Below are positions 44,642 to 53,149 of a stretch of 64,000 nt of DNA, one piece after another. The notes below the pieces were generated by a model, which was not told the origin of the DNA, ran no database searches, and saw only the letters and a program-made list of their open reading frames with translations. The stretch spans positions 124,001 to 188,000 of the forward strand of contig NZ_QBKI01000008.1 in NCBI RefSeq assembly GCF_003054055.1, in the 5' to 3' direction. This DNA is from Pontibacter mucosus (GTDB taxonomy: Bacteria; Bacteroidota; Bacteroidia; Cytophagales; Hymenobacteraceae). A program made the position numbers and the translations under genes. Position 1 is the first letter of the stretch; the number at the start of each line of letters is the position of its first letter.

Positions 44642-46078
44642 ATGCGCATCCTCTATACCATCCTTGTAGCGCTTACCGCCCTGTTTATACTTGGCACAAG
44701 CCGTGCTGCTGCGCAGATGCCGGACTCTGCGCAGCAGGTGCTTACGCTGCAGGAGTTTCACCAACTCATCCTGCTGCACCACCCGGTAGCCTCGCAGGCG
44801 GCGCTGCTGACGGAGCAGGCACGCCAGGAGCTGCGCATTGCCCGGGGCGCCCTCGACCCGGTTATCTCCAGCAAAGTATACCGCAAGGAGTTTGGAGGCA
44901 AAGAGTACTACAACCTCTGGAGCAACACGCTGCAGGTACCGCTGTGGTTTGGCCCGGAGCTGAAGGCAGGCTTCGAGAAGAACACAGGCGCGAACCTGAA
45001 CCCCATGGACTATACCCCCTCCGAGGGGCTGAGCTCTGTAGGGATTTCGGTGCCGCTGGGCCAGGGCCTGTTTATAGACGAGCGCCGCGCCACCATACGG
45101 CAGGCCCGCCTGATGCAGGAGATTGCCGAGGCAGACCGCATTAAACTCATCAACAAGCTGCTGCTGCAGGCTACCAAGGACTATTGGGACTGGCTTTTAT
45201 ACTTTCGGCAGGTACAGCTTTACGAGGAGGCAGTAGAGCTGGCCGATTTCAGGCTGAAGGCGGTGCGCACCCGCGTACAGGAAGGCGACTTGGCCGCTAT
45301 AGACACGGTGGAGGCGCTGACAGAGGTACAGGCACGGCAGGTGCTGCTGCAGGAGGCCCTGCTGGGGTATAACAACGCCCGCCTGCTGGTGGCCACCCAC
45401 CTGTGGGCCGAGGACGAAACGCCGCTGGAGCTGCAGGAGCAAACCATACCCGCCCTTACCGGCAGCGAGATCGCGTCGCTGTCGCAGAGCGACCTGCAGC
45501 AGCTGCTGGAGACAGCCAAAGCCAACCACCCCGACCTGCGCAAGCTCAGCCTGAAAGGCCAGCAGCTACAACTGGATCAGCGCGTGGCCGCCGATAAGCT
45601 CAAGCCCAAGCTGAACGCAGAGTATAACCTGCTGCAAAGCGATTTTTACATGAGGCCCGAGGCCATAGACCGCAGCTTTATGGGGGAGAATTACAAACTG
45701 GGTCTCAGCTTTAGCCTGCCCCTGTTCCTGCGGCAGGAGCGCGGCAAACTGCAGCTTACCAAGGCAAAGCAGCAGGCCAATGCCCTGGAGCTAACCCAAA
45801 CCGCGCGCGAAGTGGAGAACGGCATACAGGCCGCTTACAACGAGTGGCTGGCGCTGGAGGAGCAGATAAGGCTGCAGGAGCAAATGGTGGCAAACGCCAA
45901 CACCTTGCGCAACGGCGAAGTAATCCGCTTTCAGAATGGCGAAAGCTCGCTGTTCCTGGTAAACTCCCGGGAGATGAAGCTGATGGAGGCGCAGGTAAAG
46001 CTTTATACGTTACGGGCAAAGTATGCCAAGGCCCGCACCTTCCTCTACTGGTCTGCCGGAAGTATAGAAATGGAGTAG
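44642..46078 (+). CDS. TolC family outer-membrane export channel
   Basis: 478 residues from the ATG at 44642, which gives a signal peptide MRILYTILVALTALFILGTS ending AAAQ and lies 7 bases after HlyD; an ATG at 44597 in the same frame would overlap HlyD by 38 bases. TolC-type coiled-coil halves are visible (LREAR-like LLTEQARQELRIARGALDPV near 45, IRLQEQMVANANTLRNGEVI near 410) around beta segments. Completes a TetR-ABC-HlyD-TolC export operon. Confidence 0.88.
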   Translation: MRILYTILVALTALFILGTSRAAAQMPDSAQQVLTLQEFHQLILLHHPVASQAALLTEQARQELRIARGALDPVISSKVYRKEFGGKEYYNLWSNTLQVPLWFGPELKAGFEKNTGANLNPMDYTPSEGLSSVGISVPLGQGLFIDERRATIRQARLMQEIAEADRIKLINKLLLQATKDYWDWLLYFRQVQLYEEAVELADFRLKAVRTRVQEGDLAAIDTVEALTEVQARQVLLQEALLGYNNARLLVATHLWAEDETPLELQEQTIPALTGSEIASLSQSDLQQLLETAKANHPDLRKLSLKGQQLQLDQRVAADKLKPKLNAEYNLLQSDFYMRPEAIDRSFMGENYKLGLSFSLPLFLRQERGKLQLTKAKQQANALELTQTAREVENGIQAAYNEWLALEEQIRLQEQMVANANTLRNGEVIRFQNGESSLFLVNSREMKLMEAQVKLYTLRAKYAKARTFLYWSAGSIEME

Positions 46079-46335
46079 GCTGATTGCTACGTTCCTATAG
46101 CCCCTGTTTCTCAGCTATGCATGTTGTTAGGCAGGGGCTCGCTGTTTTACCCCTTTTACTGGGCTTGGTTTCTTTTTTAGCCTTCCTTGTTGTATAAAAA
46201 GACGAATATATCCCTACTTTTGCTCCCGCGCACGACCCTACTAATCCACATGAAAACAGACCGATCCCACTCCGTGGGCAACCCGCCCAACCCCTCTGCC
46301 AGCTGCAATTTTTTATCTTTTATACTTTAACATTC

Positions 46336-46782
46336 ATGAAACAACTTTACACCCTCACGCTGGTGCTGCTGCTAAGCTGTACATCGGCATTTGCACAGGA
46401 CAATGCCAAAATCAAGGACATCCGGGAGCTGCTCCACCTGACCAAGGCCGGGGAGCTTGGCATGCAGGCCATCCAAACAAGTATGGAATCCATGCGCAGA
46501 ACAAACACATCCGTTCCGGCAGAGCTGTGGGACGAGTTTGAAAAAGCCTTCACGGCTGAGGATCTTGTCAATCTGAACATCCCCATATACGACAAGCACT
46601 ACACGCACCAGGATATCAAAGACATGATCGCCTTGTACAAAACTCCCCTTGGGCAGAAGATGCTGGAAAAAACACCTTTGGTAATGCAGGAGTCTATGAT
46701 GAAGGGGCAGCAGTACGGCCAGGAAGTTGCCATGCGTATTATCCAGAAAATGCAGGCAGAAGGAAAACTTCCTAAAAACTAA
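46336..46782 (+). CDS. DUF2059 family secreted protein
   Basis: 148 residues with a signal peptide ending SAFAQ (about 21). The DUF2059 core is recognisable: IRELLHLTKAGELGMQAIQT near 29 and YDKHYTHQDIKDMIALYKTP near 84, followed by LGQKMLEKTPLVMQESMMKG. Role unknown. It stands alone after the export operon, about 257 bases downstream. A TATACTT copy lies 10 bases before its ATG. Confidence 0.85.
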   Translation: MKQLYTLTLVLLLSCTSAFAQDNAKIKDIRELLHLTKAGELGMQAIQTSMESMRRTNTSVPAELWDEFEKAFTAEDLVNLNIPIYDKHYTHQDIKDMIALYKTPLGQKMLEKTPLVMQESMMKGQQYGQEVAMRIIQKMQAEGKLPKN

Positions 46783-46812
46783 GCTACCAAACCGGTAAAA
46801 CCTATAAGAAGC

Positions 46813-46853
46813 AACAGGCACCACTCCCCATTCCAGGAGGTGGCGCCTGTTTC
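46813..46853 (+). terminator. Terminator of the DUF2059 gene
   Basis: Outer stem aacaggc / gcctgtt with inner pairing ccac / gtgg, followed by a T-rich stretch on the plus strand. Confidence 0.65.
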
Positions 46854-46871
46854 GTTTTAACCATACTTTGG

Positions 46872-47693
46872 CTACCCTTTCCGGCCAAACCACTGCTGCA
46901 CGGTGCTGGCAAGCCCGGCAAAGTCACTGCCGCCGGAGCCGTACGTGTCGTAGGCGAATTTGAGGATAATGCCGGAAACCACCACCAGGAACAGCACCCG
47001 CACAAAACCTACGCCGCGCTTGAGCGCCGTGCGTGTGCCCAGCTGCGAGCCGATGATGCTGCACACGGCCATCGGTACGGCCACCTCGTAGAGCACATGC
47101 CCGTTCCAGGCGAAGTACAGCAGAGCCGAGAGGTTGGTGGCTACGTTCACCACCTTGGCCGCCGCTGAGGCCGCCAGAAAGTTAAACCCAAACAGGCCGA
47201 TAAAGATGAAGATGAGAAAGCTGCCCGTGCCGGGGCCGAAAAAGCCGTCGTAAAAGCCGATGGCCGCGCCAACCAGCAAGCCATACAGCCGCTCTTTCGA
47301 TTCGGTGAGCCTGGGCGCGTGCAGCGACCCAAAATCCTTCCTGATAAACGTATAAACGGCTACCAGCACCAACAGCACCAGGATAAGCGGCTTCAGCAGA
47401 TTGGCATCGAGCTGGCTCAGGGCACGGGCGCCCAGGAAAGAGCACACAAAAGCCGCCGCAGCCGCCGGAAGTATGGCCAGGTAGTTGATCCTGACGCTGC
47501 GCACATACTTTACCATCGCCGCCGTGGTGCCTGCAATACCCGCAAACTTGCCGGTACCGAACACCGTGGGCAGCGGCACACCGGGCAAAAACACCAGCAG
47601 GGCCGGCACCTGAATCAGTCCGCCCCCTCCTACCACCGAATCTATGAAACCCGCCATAAAGGCAAACAGGCACAGGTAAAGAATCTCTTCCAC
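46872..47693 (-). CDS. TauE/SafE family anion permease
   Basis: 273 residues if translation starts at the GTG at 47691-47693 (MEEILYLCLFAFMAGFIDSV), the usual family opening; the frame runs on to 47750, but that part contains two AAGTATA copies and looks intergenic. Eight membrane helices are predicted. FIDSVVGGGGLIQVPALLVF near 14 and the inverted-repeat counterpart GFYDGFFGPGTGSFLIFIFI near 145 are diagnostic. It may export sulfite, sulfolactate or another organic sulfonate. Confidence 0.87.
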   Translation of the reverse strand: MEEILYLCLFAFMAGFIDSVVGGGGLIQVPALLVFLPGVPLPTVFGTGKFAGIAGTTAAMVKYVRSVRINYLAILPAAAAAFVCSFLGARALSQLDANLLKPLILVLLVLVAVYTFIRKDFGSLHAPRLTESKERLYGLLVGAAIGFYDGFFGPGTGSFLIFIFIGLFGFNFLAASAAAKVVNVATNLSALLYFAWNGHVLYEVAVPMAVCSIIGSQLGTRTALKRGVGFVRVLFLVVVSGIILKFAYDTYGSGGSDFAGLASTVQQWFGRKG

Positions 47694-47853
47694 AGAAAGT
47701 ATAAAGTATAAAAAAGTGGCACAAGATACGGCACGGCAACCTGAGCCCAAGCACCTGTCCTCCTATTTTTATTTTATCGCCTTATACTTTGATAAAGGGC
47801 ACTTCTTAGGCAAAAACGCTGTTGAACTTCTGCAAAACAGAAAGGCATCACCC

Positions 47854-49080
47854 GTGATAAAAAAACTCTTTATTTATACTTTGCTGCTCGGCACCCTGCT
47901 GGGCCATACTTCCTGCGAAGAAGAGGCCTCGGCCGCTGCCCCGGTAGCCGAAGAGCAGCCCACACCAGCCCCGCCCGTAGCCGAAGACCTGTATGTGTCG
48001 TCGGAGCTGCTGCTGAGCGTGCCGAAGGAAATGCTGCAGCAGTTGGTTTCAAAGCAAGGCTTTGGCAGCTACGGCCACGAGATAAAGTATGGCGTGTCGG
48101 TTTTCAGGCTGATTTACACCACCACTTACCAGGGCCAGCCCATCCACGCCTCCGGACTGGTGTGCCTGCCGCAAAACATGAGTGCGCCGGCCCCTGTTAT
48201 CAGTGCCCAGCATGGTACTATTTTCACCGAGAAGGATGCTCCCTCAAATTTTGAGGGGCTGTCGGGCTTTGAGCTCTTTGCCTCGGCCGGCTACATCACG
48301 CTGATTCCGGATTACATCGGGTTTGGGGCCTCCAAGAACATCTTCCACCCCTACTACGACCAGAAGCACTCAGGCCTGGCAGTAGTTGACCTGATCAAGG
48401 CGGCCAAGACGCTTTATGAAAAGGAAAAAGTGGCGGCAGACGACAAGCTCTTCCTGGTGGGCTATTCGGAAGGCGGCTACGTCACATTGGCTGCGCAGAA
48501 AGAGATCGAAACGAACCCGGAGCACGGGCTGCAAGTGACGGCTTCGGCGGCAGGCGCAGGAGGCTACGACTTGATGGAGATGCTCAGCGGCATTAAAACC
48601 GGGCAATCCTACCCTTACCCGGCCTACCTGGCGTATGTGCTGCAGTCTTACAACCTCACGAACAAGTGGAACAGGCCGCTTTCGGAGTTCTTTCAGGAGC
48701 CTTACGCCAGCAGGCTGCCATCCTTGTTCGACGGCAGCAAGAGCGGCAGCGCCATTAACCGCGAGCTTACCACCGATCCCAAAAAGCTCTTTAACCCCGA
48801 GTTCTTTGCCGACCTGCAGCAGGATGGGGCGGAACAGGCCCTGAAGCAGGCGCTCCTGGCCAACAGCTTCCACGATTGGGTGCCGCAGCGCCCTACCCGC
48901 CTCTACCACGGCACTGCCGACAACATTGTGCCGATCAGCAACTCCCGCGCCACCTACGAGCGATTTAAGGCGGGCGGCGCCAAACAGCTGGAGTTTATCC
49001 CGCTAGAAGGCAAAGGCCATGGTTCTGCGCTTGCCCCCATGCTGCAGTCGCTGGTGCCCTGGCTGCAGGGCTTTAAATAG
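47854..49080 (+). CDS. Secreted alpha/beta-hydrolase lipoprotein
   Basis: 408 residues from a GTG start at 47854, which gives MIKKLFIYTLLLGTLLGHTS and a lipobox Cys; longer frames lack a signal. The fold belongs to the secretory-lipase-like alpha/beta hydrolases: oxyanion region SAQHGTIF near 114, nucleophile GYSEGGYVTLAA near 205, Asp in HGTADNIVPISNS near 352, His in GKGHGSA near 387. It likely cleaves esters at the cell surface. Divergent from TauE. Confidence 0.83.
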   Translation: MIKKLFIYTLLLGTLLGHTSCEEEASAAAPVAEEQPTPAPPVAEDLYVSSELLLSVPKEMLQQLVSKQGFGSYGHEIKYGVSVFRLIYTTTYQGQPIHASGLVCLPQNMSAPAPVISAQHGTIFTEKDAPSNFEGLSGFELFASAGYITLIPDYIGFGASKNIFHPYYDQKHSGLAVVDLIKAAKTLYEKEKVAADDKLFLVGYSEGGYVTLAAQKEIETNPEHGLQVTASAAGAGGYDLMEMLSGIKTGQSYPYPAYLAYVLQSYNLTNKWNRPLSEFFQEPYASRLPSLFDGSKSGSAINRELTTDPKKLFNPEFFADLQQDGAEQALKQALLANSFHDWVPQRPTRLYHGTADNIVPISNSRATYERFKAGGAKQLEFIPLEGKGHGSALAPMLQSLVPWLQGFK

Positions 49081-49135
49081 GGTTTACCGCTAGCACCCTA
49101 GCCGGCGCGATGTATACGTAAAGTATAGAAAGGCA

Positions 49136-49165
49136 AACAGCCAGCCCCAATAGGAGCCGGCTGTT
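49136..49165. terminator. Shared terminator between hydrolase and LysM genes
   Basis: Stem of aacagcc / ggctgtt with one interior mismatch between two converging genes. Confidence 0.6.
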
Positions 49166-49190
49166 CTACCTTCAACACAAACAGGTATTT

Positions 49191-49529
49191 TTAGTCTCTT
49201 GGAATCACAAAGCGCTGACCGGGACGAATCAAGTCTGGGTTGTCGCCGATCTTGTCTTTGTTGGCATTGTAAATCTTGGTCCAGGCGTTGGCATCGCCGT
49301 AGTGCTTCTTGGCAATCTTAGAGAGCGAATCGCCGCTCTGCACAGTATACACGTCCTGGCCTGGCCCGGCATCAGTGGCTTTGTTCATGCCGCTCTGGCC
49401 GAAAAAGTCCTTGTTCTGTTGTCCTGGCTGGGTGCCCGGTTGCGTCTGCATGTTCTTCGACGACGGCGCATTAGGCGATGGTTTGGCGGGCTCCTTCTTT
49501 CCCTTCTTAAAAAAATCTGACAGTCCCAT
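49191..49529 (-). CDS. LysM domain protein
   Basis: 112 residues without a signal peptide; a basic, Pro/Gln/Ser-rich stretch (residues 8-45) is followed by one LysM domain (about 60-112: VYTVQSGDSLSKIAKKHYGD, NANKDKIGDNPDLIRPGQRF). LysM binds peptidoglycan N-acetylglucosamine. The layout matches the small YgaU-like LysM proteins. Cytoplasmic or envelope location is unclear. Confidence 0.88.
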   Translation of the reverse strand: MGLSDFFKKGKKEPAKPSPNAPSSKNMQTQPGTQPGQQNKDFFGQSGMNKATDAGPGQDVYTVQSGDSLSKIAKKHYGDANAWTKIYNANKDKIGDNPDLIRPGQRFVIPRD

Positions 49530-49702
49530 ATTATTGTCTTTTTAAATCAAACTTGGTTACATAGCGATGGATACAGATAGCCATGCATAAAATAAGATAC
49601 GCCGTATCAGCCACTTAGTTGTGCCAACCTTTGCAACGACAATACAGAGCAGGCCGTAAGCAACATTCAGAACAAGATGTTAAATAAAAAACTATGGAAA
49701 CA

Positions 49703-50107
49703 ATGAAAAAAGGTTGGCATGGGCTGTTGGCAGTGCTGCTGGCCATACTAATAACAAGCTGCGGTGGCAACAAGGAAGAAGTAGGCTCGGAAACTATGAT
49801 TGCAGGCACCAGCAGCAAAACATGGGTAGCCGATAAGGAGCGCGACGCCACCGGCGATAAGGAGAAGCTAACAGACGCGGAGAAGGACCAGACCATGCAG
49901 TTTTACGCGGATGGCCGCTTTGCGCTGGGAGCAGGCGCTGCGCTGCAAACCGGCACCTGGACGTTTGACCAATCCGCCAAGCGCCTGACGCTGCAGTTTG
50001 AAGGGGCAGATATGTCGGAGAACTTTGAGGTGATAAAGCTGGACGACGATGAACTGGACCTGAGAGCCTCAGACGGGTCTGTGATGGAAATGGAGCTGAA
50101 GAAATAA
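49703..50107 (+). CDS. Small lipoprotein, lipocalin-like
   Basis: 134 residues from the ATG at 49703 (MKKGWHGLLAVLLAILITSC, lipobox Cys); an ATG three codons earlier is less suitable. The mature chain has a KTWVADKERDATGDK segment and strands QTGTWTFDQSAKRLTLQFEG and VIKLDDDELDLRASDGSVME, as in Bacteroidota lipocalin-like lipoproteins. No catalytic motif; probably a surface or periplasmic binding protein. Confidence 0.7.
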   Translation: MKKGWHGLLAVLLAILITSCGGNKEEVGSETMIAGTSSKTWVADKERDATGDKEKLTDAEKDQTMQFYADGRFALGAGAALQTGTWTFDQSAKRLTLQFEGADMSENFEVIKLDDDELDLRASDGSVMEMELKK

Positions 50108-50182
50108 CTTTTCAGCACCTTCTAAAGTATAGAAATACGGTTTCGATTACAGCGGCAGCCTGCGCACAGCGGGTTGCCGCTT

Positions 50183-51364
50183 TTATTTTGCCCGGAGCAG
50201 CGGGCGCATGGAAAGCAGCCCCAGCAGCGGCCCGACTGCCAAAAGTATAAACACGCCCCGCAAAGGCATTACGGAGAGCAGGTAACCCGTAAGCTGTATG
50301 CTGACAATCGTAATAGCGAAGCCGATGGAAGTGACCACCGTGAGGGCCGTACCCACCAGTTGTGGCGGTGCGGCGCGGGCCGTAAGCGCAGAAAACTGCG
50401 GTGAGTCGCCGGCCACCACCACGCCCCAGAACAGCAGGAAGGGCAACAGCAGTTGGGGTAGCTGCAGCACCCACACGCTTGCCACGCAGCACAGCCCCGA
50501 CAAGAGCAACTGCACAAAGGCCACACGCCCGCTTCCCCAGCGCTGCGACAGGTAACCGCCCGCCACACAGCCTACAGCCCCGGCCGCTATCACCAGGAAG
50601 CAAAACACCGACAGCTGCCCCGGTGCCCACTCCGGAAAGGCGTAGGCAAGTATAACCGGCACAAAGGCCCACAAAGTATAAAGCTCCCACATGTGCCCAA
50701 AGTAGCCCAGCGCGGCCGCCCGCAGCTCCCCTACCCGGAATACCCGTAGCATATTGCCCACCTCAAACCGGGCACCCTTACTCAGGTAGGGTCCGTTGGG
50801 CACGAGCAGGTACATCGCCAGGCCACCGGCGGCGGCAAGTATACTTATCGCCAGCAGCATCGTCTGCCAGGGCAGCGACGCCCCCAGCCCCCGCAGCAAG
50901 TATGGAAAGGCAGTGCCCAGCACCAGTGCGCCCACCAGGTAACCGATGGCTTTGCCCAGCCCGCCACTGTACCAACTGGCTGCTATCTTCATACCCACCG
51001 GGTAAATGCCCGCCAGCAAAAACCCTGTAATGCCGCGCAACAGCAGCACGCCGGTTATACTTGTGGCGCCTGCCAGCAGCACATTGGCCAGCGCCCCCAG
51101 CAGCGAGCACAGCAGGAAAAGCAAACGCGGCGATATCCTGTCCGCCAGGGAGAAAAAGGCAAAGCAGAGCGTGCCAAGTATAAATCCCAGCTGCACGGAG
51201 GAAGTTAGCAGGCCGAGCGCCTCGCCCTTTAGCCCCAGCGATGCCTGCAGCTCTGGCAGCACTGCGTTTCCGGCAAACCACAGCGAGGTGCCTGCAAACT
51301 GCGAGAGCACAATGACGGGTAGTATGCGGGCAGGTGCTGGTGCCGCTATGGCGGTTTTGGTCAT
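50183..51364 (-). CDS. Major facilitator superfamily transporter
   Basis: 393 residues, about 12 predicted helices. The MFS pattern is seen in LGLLTSSVQLGFILGTLCFA (near 47), the loop FSLADRISPRLLFLL (near 70), and GITGFLLAGIYPVGMKIAAS (near 109) with Gly-rich helix 5. The C-terminal half repeats the pattern (GAVGCVAGGYLSQRWGSGRV). Substrate unknown. Single gene. Confidence 0.88.
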   Translation of the reverse strand: MTKTAIAAPAPARILPVIVLSQFAGTSLWFAGNAVLPELQASLGLKGEALGLLTSSVQLGFILGTLCFAFFSLADRISPRLLFLLCSLLGALANVLLAGATSITGVLLLRGITGFLLAGIYPVGMKIAASWYSGGLGKAIGYLVGALVLGTAFPYLLRGLGASLPWQTMLLAISILAAAGGLAMYLLVPNGPYLSKGARFEVGNMLRVFRVGELRAAALGYFGHMWELYTLWAFVPVILAYAFPEWAPGQLSVFCFLVIAAGAVGCVAGGYLSQRWGSGRVAFVQLLLSGLCCVASVWVLQLPQLLLPFLLFWGVVVAGDSPQFSALTARAAPPQLVGTALTVVTSIGFAITIVSIQLTGYLLSVMPLRGVFILLAVGPLLGLLSMRPLLRAK

Positions 51365-51583
51365 GCAGGTGAGCGTTCTAAAAGGATAAAGATAGGGCAG
51401 ATTTTGCTATTGAAAGTATGGCATGCGCCAGAGGAGACTGGCGGGTTAAAAATTATGCCTGTTGCCCTGTATAAATTATAAAACAGCGAAAGCTTTTGGT
51501 TGATTGCCTACCAGAGTCCCTGATTCAGTTGAAGGAGCTCCAGACTGTTGTCATACCTAGCCTTTAAGTATACAACCACTAAA

Positions 51584-51618
51584 CCAACTCTCTAACTCTT
51601 AAACTCCCAAACTCTCTA
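51584..51618. repeat. Degenerate CTAACTC-type pyrimidine tract
   Basis: Imperfect repeats of the kind aactctctaactc in tandem, ending at the stop codon of the hydrolase gene. A similar tract (aacttt ctaactt units) lies at 62965-63013. Confidence 0.5.
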
Positions 51619-52392
51619 ACTCCCCAGGATTGTCTCCGCGAATTTCTCCAGGGCTTTGCGGGTTTCGTAGGTTCGCTCAAACATGCCCATGTGGCCGGTC
51701 TTCTCCAGGAAGTAGACCATACTGTTGCCAGGCAGGTGACACTGTTCCAGCGCCTTGTCCAGCGGCACGGCACCATCCTCCTTGCCAAAGATGAACAGTA
51801 CCGGGCACTTTATTTCGCGCAGCACCTGGCTACGGTCGGGGCGGTCACGCATGGCGGCCAGGGCCCCGGTTATACTTTCCCTTGGGGTGGCTTTGCCGAT
51901 GTTTTTCATCAGCTCTATCTCCTGTTGCAGACGCGCACGGTTTCCCTCGTAAAAGAGTGGCTCTATGAAGGGGTTGATAAAGTTGTCCACGCCGTGGCGC
52001 TCCACAAAATCTATACTTTTGTTGCGTTGCTCTTTCTTCTCGTCGGTGTCGGGCAGGGCGGAGGAGTGGAAAAGGCAGAGGCCGCGGAGCAAGTGGCCAT
52101 ACTTCCCGGCAAAGGCCATCCCCACGTAGCCACCCATCGAGTGGCCTACCAGGAGGCAGCTCTTTATATTTAGCTCGTCCAGCTGCCGCTTCACCTCGTC
52201 GGCCATACTTTCCATACTATAGCTGCTGATATTTTCGGTGTTATCGCCGAAGCCGGGCAGGTCCAGGGCCAGGATTCTGAACTTCTGCTGCAGCGGCTGG
52301 GTAAACTCGGCCCATACTTCTTTGCTCTCGCAGAAGCCGTGCAGGAAAACCAGCGTATCGCCGGAGCCGTGGTCGGTGTAGGTGTTTGTCAT
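51616..52392 (-). CDS. Alpha/beta-hydrolase
   Basis: 258 residues. HGFCESKEVWAEF near residue 19 carries the oxyanion HG, LDLPGFGDN near 46, nucleophile in VGHSMGGYVG near 83, acid in FGKEDGAVPLD near 205, His in EKTGHMGMFE near 235. Cytoplasmic type, no signal. Resembles haloalkane-dehalogenase/BioH-like carboxylesterases; the substrate is unknown. The 3' end borders the pyrimidine tract. Confidence 0.9.
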   Translation of the reverse strand: MTNTYTDHGSGDTLVFLHGFCESKEVWAEFTQPLQQKFRILALDLPGFGDNTENISSYSMESMADEVKRQLDELNIKSCLLVGHSMGGYVGMAFAGKYGHLLRGLCLFHSSALPDTDEKKEQRNKSIDFVERHGVDNFINPFIEPLFYEGNRARLQQEIELMKNIGKATPRESITGALAAMRDRPDRSQVLREIKCPVLFIFGKEDGAVPLDKALEQCHLPGNSMVYFLEKTGHMGMFERTYETRKALEKFAETILGS

Positions 52393-52444
52393 CAGATCAG
52401 GATTTTCATTGATAGCAAAGTTAATGGATACGGAATATTTACAG

Positions 52445-52493
52445 CACCGGGTCCAACCACCCCTGCCCCTCCTTATCCAAGGAGGGGAGCTTT
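52445..52493 (+). repeat. Left 49-base inverted repeat of the DUF559 unit
   Basis: Starts caccgggtccaaccacccct and ends aaggaggggagcttt. It differs from the reverse complement of 52921-52969 at one base (t versus g in the small loop of the internal hairpin). Confidence 0.85.
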
Positions 52494-52563
52494 TTCATAC
52501 TTGTTTTTCTATCTTCCGTTTAGCAAGATGCTTTTTTCGTAACAATGGCACAATTTCGTAAGG

Positions 52564-52920
52564 ATGGCACAACATAATCGTAAATACCTAAAGGATAACC
52601 GTAAAGTATTACGTAGCAATTTAACTCCTGCTGAAGCCGAATTATGGAAATATCTGAAAGATGTAAGCATGGAAGGCAGGAAGTTTAGACGACAGCATAG
52701 TGTCGGGAATTACATACTCGATTTCTACTGCCCATCGGAGTATTTAGCTGTTGAGTTAGATGGCCAGGTGCACAACCATGCTGCAGCCGAGTATGCAGAT
52801 CGTGAAAGAGACTTATACTTGAACAATCTAAATATTAAGGTTCTTCGTTTTGAGAATAAAGACGTGTTTGAAAACCTAGAGGCTACACTACAAGTAATCC
52901 GTAGCAACTTTAGGAAGTAG
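52564..52920 (+). CDS. DUF559 family endonuclease-like protein
   Basis: 118 residues, the usual family length. The DUF559 (VSR/PD-(D/E)xK-like) fold shows RRQHSVGNYILDFYCPSEYL (about 42-61) and AVELDGQVHNH near 62, whose Asp and Glu-x-Asp residues are candidate metal ligands, followed by RERDLYLNNLNIKVLRFEN and a Lys/Arg-rich end. It likely nicks or cuts DNA. Codons are visibly more AT-rich (aaa, tta, aat) than in neighbouring genes, a sign of transfer. It fills the space between two 49-base inverted repeats; the stop lies one base before the right one. Confidence 0.85.
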   Translation: MAQHNRKYLKDNRKVLRSNLTPAEAELWKYLKDVSMEGRKFRRQHSVGNYILDFYCPSEYLAVELDGQVHNHAAAEYADRERDLYLNNLNIKVLRFENKDVFENLEATLQVIRSNFRK

Positions 52921-52969
52921 AAAGCTCCCCTCCTTGGCTAAGGAGGGGCAGGGGTGGTTGGACCCGGTG
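52921..52969 (-). repeat. Right 49-base inverted repeat of the DUF559 unit
   Basis: Contains cccctccttggctaaggag hairpin arms and ggggtggttggacccggtg; begins directly after the DUF559 stop codon. Confidence 0.85.
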
Positions 52970-53083
52970 TTGCAGGCTCGACATCATCAGCAGGGACGGA
53001 GGCATGTTCATGTCTGCAGAAGATGCAGCGTAAGGTCTCTACAAATCCTGTCCATCCTAAAATCCTGTAAATCCTGATTCAGA

Positions 53084-53120
53084 CAAAAAAAGCCCCGCAG
53101 CTTTTATACTGCGGGGCTTT
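53084..53120 (-). terminator. Terminator of dxs
   Basis: A 12-bp stem (aaagccccgcag / ctgcggggcttt), 8-base loop, seven T on the minus strand, 29 bases after the stop. Confidence 0.85.
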
Positions 53121-53149
53121 GCTCTGGATCCTTACTGTTATTCTTCAGT

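Larger units (their letters stand above)
52445..52969. mobile_element. IR-flanked DUF559 unit
   Basis: A 525-base unit: a 49-base inverted repeat at 52445-52493, the DUF559 gene, and the same repeat reversed at 52921-52969 with one mismatch (48/49). Each repeat carries an internal palindrome (cccctcctt / aaggagggg) and the block ggggtggttgga (reversed in the left copy). No clear target-site duplication was found just outside. Confidence 0.6.

Noticed and set aside
46099-46139. Terminator after the TolC gene (agcccctg / caggggct)
   Set aside because: Only an 8-bp stem with a 25-base loop and a weak T run; not reliable enough to list.
46190-46222. Promoter for the DUF2059 gene (TTG and TACTTTTG)
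   Set aside because: The -7 box fits but the spacer is 22 bases, longer than the 19-20 expected.
47694-47750. N-terminal extension of the TauE/SafE gene
   Set aside because: The extra 19 codons include two AAGTATA copies and no family similarity; the GTG at 47693 gives the standard start.
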